Source: Streptomyces fulvoviolaceus
GTDB lineage: Bacteria; Actinomycetota; Actinomycetes; Streptomycetales; Streptomycetaceae
Assembly: GCF_000718165.1 (NCBI RefSeq)
Contig: NZ_JOEY01000113.1
Coordinates: 1-11,754 of the forward strand
Length of the DNA: 11,754 nucleotides
Direction of reading: 5' to 3'
Part shown: piece by piece, positions 7,822 through 11,754 of the stretch
Position numbering within the stretch: position 1 is the stretch's first letter
How the letters are laid out: every line of letters starts with the position of its first letter
Translations under genes and position numbers: made by a program
Notes under the pieces: model-generated
Seen by the model: the letters and a program-made list of their open reading frames with translations, nothing else
The model's database searches: none
What the model was told of the DNA's origin: nothing

Positions 7822-7827
7822 GGTCCC

Positions 7828-8379
7828 ATGACCCCTCTCGCCTTCCAGACGGAAGCCCAGCTGGACAGCTGGCTGACCGATCACCCGTCCCCGCACCCCG
7901 GCCTGTGGGTGAAGGTCGCGAAGAAGGGCTCCGGCGTCGTCTCCGTGGACTTCGCCGAGGTCAACGACGTCGCCCTCTGCCACGGCTGGATCACGGGGCA
8001 GCGGAAGGCGCTCGACGAGTCGTACTACCTTCAGCGGATCACCCCGCGCCGCCCCGGCAGCCTCTGGTCCATGGTCAACGTGCGGCGGGTCGCGGAACTG
8101 GCCGACGAAGGCCGGATGCGCCCCGCCGGCCTCGCCGAGGTGAACGCGGCGCAGGCGGACGGGCGTTGGGAGGCGGCGTACGAGTCGCAGCGGAACGCCA
8201 CGGTCCCCGACGACCTCAAGACGGCACTGGAGCAGGATCCCCACGCCAGGGCGGTCTTCGAGCAGCTCGGCAGGACGGATCGCTACCAGGTCATGCTCGG
8301 CCTCCTCCAGGCCCGGACGCCCCGGCAGCACGCGTCCCAACTGGCCGCGGTCCTCGCCGAGTTGCAGAGGCGCCGGTGA
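7828..8379 (+). CDS. YdeI/OmpD-associated family protein
   Basis: This is a 183-residue soluble protein of the YdeI/OmdA (OmpD-associated) family. Conserved blocks are GLWVKVAKKGSG (25-36), the core SVDFAEVNDVALCHGWITGQRKALDE (39-64) followed by YYLQRITPRRPGSLWSMVNV (66-85), and GRWEAAYESQ (112-121). A helical C-terminal part (about 128-183) matches the usual C-terminal domain. Some relatives are annotated as bacteriocin-protection or polymyxin-tolerance proteins, but biochemistry is lacking. There is no signal peptide. The start is ATG 7828, with no clear ribosome site and a -10 hexamer just upstream, so it is probably translated from a leaderless mRNA. Read-through from the DUF899 gene 37 bases upstream is also possible. 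Its stop codon lies in a strong convergent terminator. Confidence 0.92.
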   Translation: MTPLAFQTEAQLDSWLTDHPSPHPGLWVKVAKKGSGVVSVDFAEVNDVALCHGWITGQRKALDESYYLQRITPRRPGSLWSMVNVRRVAELADEGRMRPAGLAEVNAAQADGRWEAAYESQRNATVPDDLKTALEQDPHARAVFEQLGRTDRYQVMLGLLQARTPRQHASQLAAVLAELQRRR

Positions 8380-8403
8380 GCCCGGACAGGACTCACCGGC
8401 GCC
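8369..8403. terminator. Bidirectional hairpin terminator of convergent genes
   Basis: GGCGCCGGTGAG (8369-8380) and CTCACCGGCGCC (8392-8403) form a perfect 12-bp inverted repeat with an 11-base loop. The left arm contains the TGA of the YdeI-type gene; the right arm ends 12 bases before the yceI stop. Both convergent transcripts would fold the same stem. It has no U-tract. Confidence 0.8.
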
Positions 8404-8415
8404 GTCGTCGCAGGC

Positions 8416-8970
8416 TCACGCGTTCTTGATCGCGGAGATGTCGAAGTGCAGCTTGATCTTGTCGGAGACCAGGACGCCGCCCGTCTCCAGCGCCGCGTTC
8501 CAGGTCAGGCCCCACTCGGAGCGCAGGATCTCCGCCTTGCCCTCGAAGCCGACGCGCTCGTTGCCGAAGGGGTCCTTCGCGGCACCGTTGAACTCGAGGT
8601 CGATGGTGAGCGGCTTGGTGGTGCCGAGGACCGTCAGGTCGCCGGTGATGCGGTAGTCGTCGCCACCGAGGGCCTCCGCCTTGGCGGAGCGGAAGGTCAT
8701 CGTGGGGAACTCGTCGATCTTGAAGAAGTCCGCGCTCTTGAGGTGCCCGTCACGGTCGGCGGACCCGGTGTCGATGCTTTCCATCTTGACGTCGATGGAG
8801 GCGCTGGACGCGGCCGGGTCGGCGCCGTCGAGGTGCAGCGAGCCACTGAAGTCGAGGAACTTGCCCTTGACGTTGGTGACCATGGCGTGCCGGACGGTGA
8901 AGCCGATCGCGGAGTGGGCCGAGTCGATCGTGTAGTCGCCGGTCAGGGCGGTCAGGTCGGGGTTCACCAT
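8416..8970 (-). CDS. YceI family protein (lipocalin-like)
   Basis: This 184-residue YceI-family protein forms a beta-barrel that binds isoprenoid or other amphiphilic ligands in characterised homologues. It shows the family blocks GDYTIDSAHSAIGFTVRHAMV (11-31), SRDxHL-type SADRDGHLKSADFF (70-83), FPTMTF (88-93), GDLTVLGTTKPLTIDL (110-125) and RVGFEGKAEILRSEWGL (139-155). Unlike many Gram-negative YceI proteins it has no signal peptide, so it should act in the cytoplasm; this is normal for actinobacterial members. The start is ATG 8970, with AAGGAG 6 bases upstream. A longer in-frame start at 9045 would lie in the operator region and is rejected. Its promoter is flanked by two operator-like elements, implying tight ligand- or stress-dependent repression. 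Confidence 0.95.
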   Translation of the reverse strand: MVNPDLTALTGDYTIDSAHSAIGFTVRHAMVTNVKGKFLDFSGSLHLDGADPAASSASIDVKMESIDTGSADRDGHLKSADFFKIDEFPTMTFRSAKAEALGGDDYRITGDLTVLGTTKPLTIDLEFNGAAKDPFGNERVGFEGKAEILRSEWGLTWNAALETGGVLVSDKIKLHFDISAIKNA

Positions 8971-8990
8971 GACGTGCTCCTTGAGTCGAG

Positions 8991-9056
8991 GATGTTTAAC
9001 ATTCAACGAGGTCAACGGAAGCGACCGTAGACCTATTCCGTTCAATGTTCAACATC
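8991..9056. promoter_or_regulatory. Paired inverted 18-bp operator (yceI/PL8 region)
   Basis: Two copies of GATGTTNAACATTNAACG lie in opposite orientation: plus strand 8991-9008 and minus strand 9056-9039, matching at 16 of 18 bases. Each contains the perfect 11-bp palindrome ATGTTNAACAT (8992-9002 and 9045-9055). Their centres are about 53 bp apart, close to five helical turns. One copy covers the -35 of the yceI promoter; the other lies in the yceI leader. The size and symmetry resemble operators of MarR- or TetR-type dimers, but the regulator is not in this window. Confidence 0.75.
9024..9052 (-). promoter_or_regulatory. yceI promoter
   Basis: On the minus strand TTGAAC (9052-9047) and TACGGT (9029-9024) are exactly 17 bases apart, a good housekeeping pair. 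The start point would be near 9017, with a leader of about 47 bases. The -35 lies inside one copy of the 18-bp operator-like element, so a bound repressor would block RNA polymerase. Confidence 0.6.
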
Positions 9057-9067
9057 ATCCGTAAGTG

Positions 9068-9096
9068 TTGGCGTGATTACTCCGAGGTGGTAGATG
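9068..9096 (+). promoter_or_regulatory. Candidate promoter of PL8 lyase gene
   Basis: TTGGCG (9068-9073) and TAGATG (9091-9096) are 17 bases apart, and the -10 ends 8 bases before the ATG at 9105, predicting a leaderless mRNA. The last base of the -10 departs from TANNNT. The nearer operator copy ends 11 bases upstream of this -35. Confidence 0.4.
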
Positions 9097-9104
9097 CCCA
9101 GGGC

Positions 9105-11435
9105 ATGAACCCACAGCGCAGAGATCCCACGAGACCCACCCGTAGGGCCGTATTGCTCGCGGTGGCGCTCCTGGCCGCAGCCGCCCCCACCGCCCGCGCC
9201 GCCGAACCGGACCCCTACGACGCCCTCCGCCTCCGCTGGCTCGACATCGCCCTCGGCACCGGCTACGACCCGACCGCCGAGCCGTACGCCACCCGCCTCG
9301 CCGAAACCGGCGAGCTCGCCCGCGCCTTCCGCGCCGCCATGGCCCCCACCCCCACCTCCCTCTGGCCCGGCTACCCGTACGACCCCCCGTCCGGCATCAC
9401 CCAGAGCTACAGCCGCCTGTGGACCATGACCCAGGCCTACGTCCAACAGGGCACCGGCTCGACGGGCGACGAGACCCTCCTCGCCGACGTCCTGCGCGGC
9501 CTCGACCACCTCTCCGCCACGGTCTACAACCCCTCCACCACCCGCTACGGCAACTGGTGGGAATGGCAGATCGGCAGCCCCCGCCTCCTGATGGACATCA
9601 CGGCCGCCCTGTACGACCACCTCACCGACGCCCAGCGGGCAGCGGCCTGCGCCGCCGTCGACCACTTCATCCCCGACGCGATGCTGACCGACTACTCCGG
9701 CACCTCCACCGGCGCCAACCGCGTCGACCTGTGCCGCTCCGTCGCCCTGCGCGGCATCATCGGAAGGGCCCCCGACCGGATCGCCCTCGCCCGTGACGCC
9801 CTCTCACCGGTCTTCCCGTACGTCACCCAGGGGGACGGCCTCTACGCCGACGGCTCGTTCGTCCAGCACACCCAGGTCGCCTACTCGGGGACGTACGGCC
9901 AGGTCATGCTCGACGGCCTGGGCCGCCTCTTCGCCCTCCTCGCCGGATCCGACTGGGCGGTGACCGACCCGCACCGGCAGATCATCCTGGACAGCGTGGA
10001 GCACGCCTACGCGCCCCTGGTCCACGACGGGTTGGTGATGGACAGCGTCAACGGCCGTGCCATAAGCCGCGGTTACCTCAAGAGCGACGACCGGCACGTG
10101 ATGCGCAGCGACCACTTCCACGGACAGGGGATCATCGCCGCCATGGCGCTGCTGGCGCAGGGCGCGAGCGCCGCGGAACGGGATCGCTGGCACGGCCGTA
10201 TCAAGGGATGGATCGAACGGGACACCGTCACACCGATCCTGACGGCCCCTCAGTTCGGCGTGGCCGACCTGGCCCGGCTGCAGGCCGTCGCGGACTCGCC
10301 GCTTCCAGCTACCCCCGAACCCTCTGAACATCGCCTCTTCGCCGCCATGGACCGGGCCGTCCACCGCCGCCCCGCCTTCACCGCGAACCTGTCGATGGCA
10401 AGTGACCGGATCTCGTACTACGAGTGCGGCAACGGCGAGAACCCACGCGGCTGGCACACGGGAGCCGGAATGCTCCACTGGTGGGCCTCAGGCGCTCCCA
10501 GTGACCAGTACACGGACTGGTACTGGCCCACCGTCGACTGGTACCGCCTCCCCGGCACCACCGTCTCCACCAAGCCGCTCCCCGACCGGGCGGGCGGCGA
10601 GTGGGGCGTCCCCAAACCCGACGTGCGGTGGGTCGGCGGCACGACCGACGGCGAGTACGCGGCGATCGGCCAGCACCTCAAGGGGCTCGAATCCACCCTC
10701 CAGGCCCACAAGTCGTGGTTCTGCCTCGACGACGCGGTGGTCTGCCTCGGCGCGGGCATCACCTGCGCCGACGGCGTCCCGGTCGAGACGGTCGTCGACA
10801 ACCGCAACCTGGGGGAGGGCGGCACCCAGTCCTTCGTACGGGGACACGGCTGGGCACACCTGGAGGGCCACGGCGGCTGGCTGATCCCCCACGGCGATCT
10901 CGGCACCCTCCGCGAGGACCGCACCGGCGCCTGGTCCGACATCAACACCACCAGTACGACGGAACAGCGCACCCGCCGCTGGCAGACCCTCTGGCTGGAC
11001 CACGGCACCGACCCGACGGACGCCACCTACGTCTACGCGCTGATGCCCGGAGCATCCCGCCGAGCGGTCGCCGCACGCTCCGCCGACCGCCACTGGCTGT
11101 CGATCCTCGCCAACGACAGCACCCGCCAGGCGGTCCATGTCGGAGCCCTCGGCCTGACGGTTGCCAACTTCTGGCAGTCCGGTACGGCGGGTCCGCTGAC
11201 CGTCTCCGCCGGCGCGAGTGTGCTGGTCCGCCGCCGGGGCCGTACCGCTACCCTCTGCGTGAGCGAGCCACCCCGTACGGGCGAGTCGCTGGAGATCGTC
11301 TGGGACCACCCGGTGCGCGGGGTGGTGAGGGCGGACGACACCGTCGAAGTCACCGCCACGGGCCGCCGACTGCGCCTCCGTGTCACCCCGGGGAGGGCAT
11401 GTGCCACCCACCGATGTGAGGTGACTCTCAGCTGA
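9105..11435 (+). CDS. Exported polysaccharide lyase family 8 (hyaluronate/chondroitin/xanthan type)
   Basis: This 776-residue lyase cleaves uronic-acid polysaccharides by beta-elimination outside the cell. Residues 1-32 form a signal peptide of Tat type (PTRRAVLLAVALLAAAAPTARA, TRRxVLL motif) with likely cleavage at ARA-AEPD. The N-terminal alpha/alpha toroid (about 35-400) has NWWEWQIGSPR (150-160). Candidate catalytic residues keep the spacing I recall for Flavobacterium chondroitinase AC: Asn205, His255, Tyr264, Arg318, Arg322, then Glu440 and Asn443 in YYECGNGEN. The central and C-terminal beta-sandwich domains include WPTVDWYRLPGTT (474-486) and VVCLGAGI (545-552). The start is ATG 9105: it gives a proper signal peptide and lies 8 bases after a -10 hexamer; ATG 9045 would overlap an operator. 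Exact substrate (hyaluronan, chondroitin, xanthan) is undetermined. Confidence 0.93.
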   Translation: MNPQRRDPTRPTRRAVLLAVALLAAAAPTARAAEPDPYDALRLRWLDIALGTGYDPTAEPYATRLAETGELARAFRAAMAPTPTSLWPGYPYDPPSGITQSYSRLWTMTQAYVQQGTGSTGDETLLADVLRGLDHLSATVYNPSTTRYGNWWEWQIGSPRLLMDITAALYDHLTDAQRAAACAAVDHFIPDAMLTDYSGTSTGANRVDLCRSVALRGIIGRAPDRIALARDALSPVFPYVTQGDGLYADGSFVQHTQVAYSGTYGQVMLDGLGRLFALLAGSDWAVTDPHRQIILDSVEHAYAPLVHDGLVMDSVNGRAISRGYLKSDDRHVMRSDHFHGQGIIAAMALLAQGASAAERDRWHGRIKGWIERDTVTPILTAPQFGVADLARLQAVADSPLPATPEPSEHRLFAAMDRAVHRRPAFTANLSMASDRISYYECGNGENPRGWHTGAGMLHWWASGAPSDQYTDWYWPTVDWYRLPGTTVSTKPLPDRAGGEWGVPKPDVRWVGGTTDGEYAAIGQHLKGLESTLQAHKSWFCLDDAVVCLGAGITCADGVPVETVVDNRNLGEGGTQSFVRGHGWAHLEGHGGWLIPHGDLGTLREDRTGAWSDINTTSTTEQRTRRWQTLWLDHGTDPTDATYVYALMPGASRRAVAARSADRHWLSILANDSTRQAVHVGALGLTVANFWQSGTAGPLTVSAGASVLVRRRGRTATLCVSEPPRTGESLEIVWDHPVRGVVRADDTVEVTATGRRLRLRVTPGRACATHRCEVTLS

Positions 11436-11473
11436 CCACTTTGTGTGACCCCTACAAGGCCCAGGCCCCCTGA

Positions 11474-11490
11474 GCAGTCGGAACGGCTGC
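11474..11490. terminator. Possible terminator hairpin after PL8 gene
   Basis: GCAGTCG and CGGCTGC pair over 7 bases (one G-U on the RNA) with a GAA loop, 38 bases after the PL8 stop. No U-tract follows. It is modest but is the best hairpin in the 154-base gap before the carboxylase gene. Confidence 0.4.
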
Positions 11491-11589
11491 ATGCCGCCCG
11501 GGTTCTGTTCGGTGGCACCAGGAAAACGGGCCGGAGACTGTGAGGAGTCGACGGCTCGCTTTCCTTGCCGGGCTTCGTAAGGTCGCTAC

Positions 11590-11754
11590 ATGACCGTTTT
11601 GGATGAGGCGCCGGGTGAGTCGACGGGTGAGCCGACGGACGCGCGTGGGCGAGTCGCCGAGTTGCACGAGATTCGTGCCCGGGCGCTGGCCGGCCCGAGT
11701 GAGAGGGCGACCGAGGCGCAGCATGCCAAGGGCAAGCTGACCGCGCGGGAGCGT
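11590..11754 (+). CDS. accB: Acyl-CoA carboxylase carboxyltransferase (beta) subunit, 5' part
   Basis: The first 55 residues are present and the gene runs off the window. VAELHEIRARALAGPSERATEAQHAKGKLTARER matches the N-terminus of Streptomyces acyl-CoA carboxylase beta subunits (AccB/PccB type, usually about 530 residues). These transfer carboxyl from biotin to acetyl- or propionyl-CoA to make malonyl- or methylmalonyl-CoA for fatty acids and polyketides. QHAKGKLTARER is the family's conserved opening of the first crotonase-like domain. MTVLDEAPGE is what I recall of S. coelicolor AccB rather than PccB. This is not the biotin carrier called AccB in E. coli. Start ATG 11590 has AAGG 7 bases upstream; the same bases form TAAGGT (11578-11583), a possible leaderless -10. 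A 12-base tandem duplication gives GEST-GEPT at residues 9-16. Confidence 0.88.
   Translation, partial: MTVLDEAPGESTGEPTDARGRVAELHEIRARALAGPSERATEAQHAKGKLTARER

Noticed and set aside
8971..9045. Longer yceI start at 9045
   Set aside because: It runs through the promoter and both operator copies; ATG 8970 has AAGGAG at 6 bases and fits family length.
9045..9104. ATG 9045 as start of the PL8 lyase
   Set aside because: It lies inside the operator copy, has no ribosome site, and puts 20 charged residues before the signal peptide.
11452..11724. 90-codon antisense frame over the carboxylase start
   Set aside because: It opposes a well-matched conserved N-terminus and has no recognisable domain.

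Overview
The window is high-GC DNA with Streptomyces-type codon use, GTG and TTG starts, stop/start overlaps of the GTGA type, and intergenic repeats I recognise from many Streptomyces chromosomes. The secreted trypsin and the acyl-CoA carboxylase fragment also match Streptomyces proteins closely. The region reads as ordinary chromosome. I see no integrase, transposase, CRISPR, tRNA or rRNA.

Layout: (1) 1-141 holds a dispersed repeat, followed by a U-tract terminator for the leftward sprT gene, a secreted trypsin (195-977). (2) 1146-3001 is a leftward two-component pair: a membrane histidine kinase with a NarL-type response regulator, translationally coupled. (3) 3094-6334 runs divergently from that pair. 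It is a three-gene ABC-2 exporter operon (ATPase plus two permeases, all overlapping by GTGA). The first permease carries a roughly 240-residue outside domain of concanavalin A-like type between its first two membrane spans; the second permease lacks it. The divergent arrangement suggests that the two-component pair controls the exporter. (4) 6335-6415 holds a second dispersed repeat, with a terminator hairpin directly after the permease stop. (5) 6452-8379 has three small soluble proteins: a DUF1801 protein (leftward), a DUF899 thioredoxin-like protein and a YdeI/OmpD-associated protein (both rightward). (6) 8416-8970 is a YceI-family protein (leftward), sharing a 12-bp perfect hairpin with the convergent YdeI-type gene. 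(7) 8971-9104 is a divergent control region with two inverted copies of an 18-bp operator-like element. (8) 9105-11435 is a Tat-type exported polysaccharide lyase of family PL8 with an intact set of candidate catalytic residues. (9) 11590 to the window end is the start of an acyl-CoA carboxylase carboxyltransferase subunit (AccB/PccB type).

The items most worth a second look are the permease with the built-in extracytoplasmic domain beside a divergent sensor kinase, and the paired operator between yceI and the PL8 lyase, which points to an unidentified repressor encoded outside this window. Several genes (3094, 7828, 9105) look leaderless: a -10 hexamer lies 6-8 bases before the ATG and no clear ribosome binding site is present.
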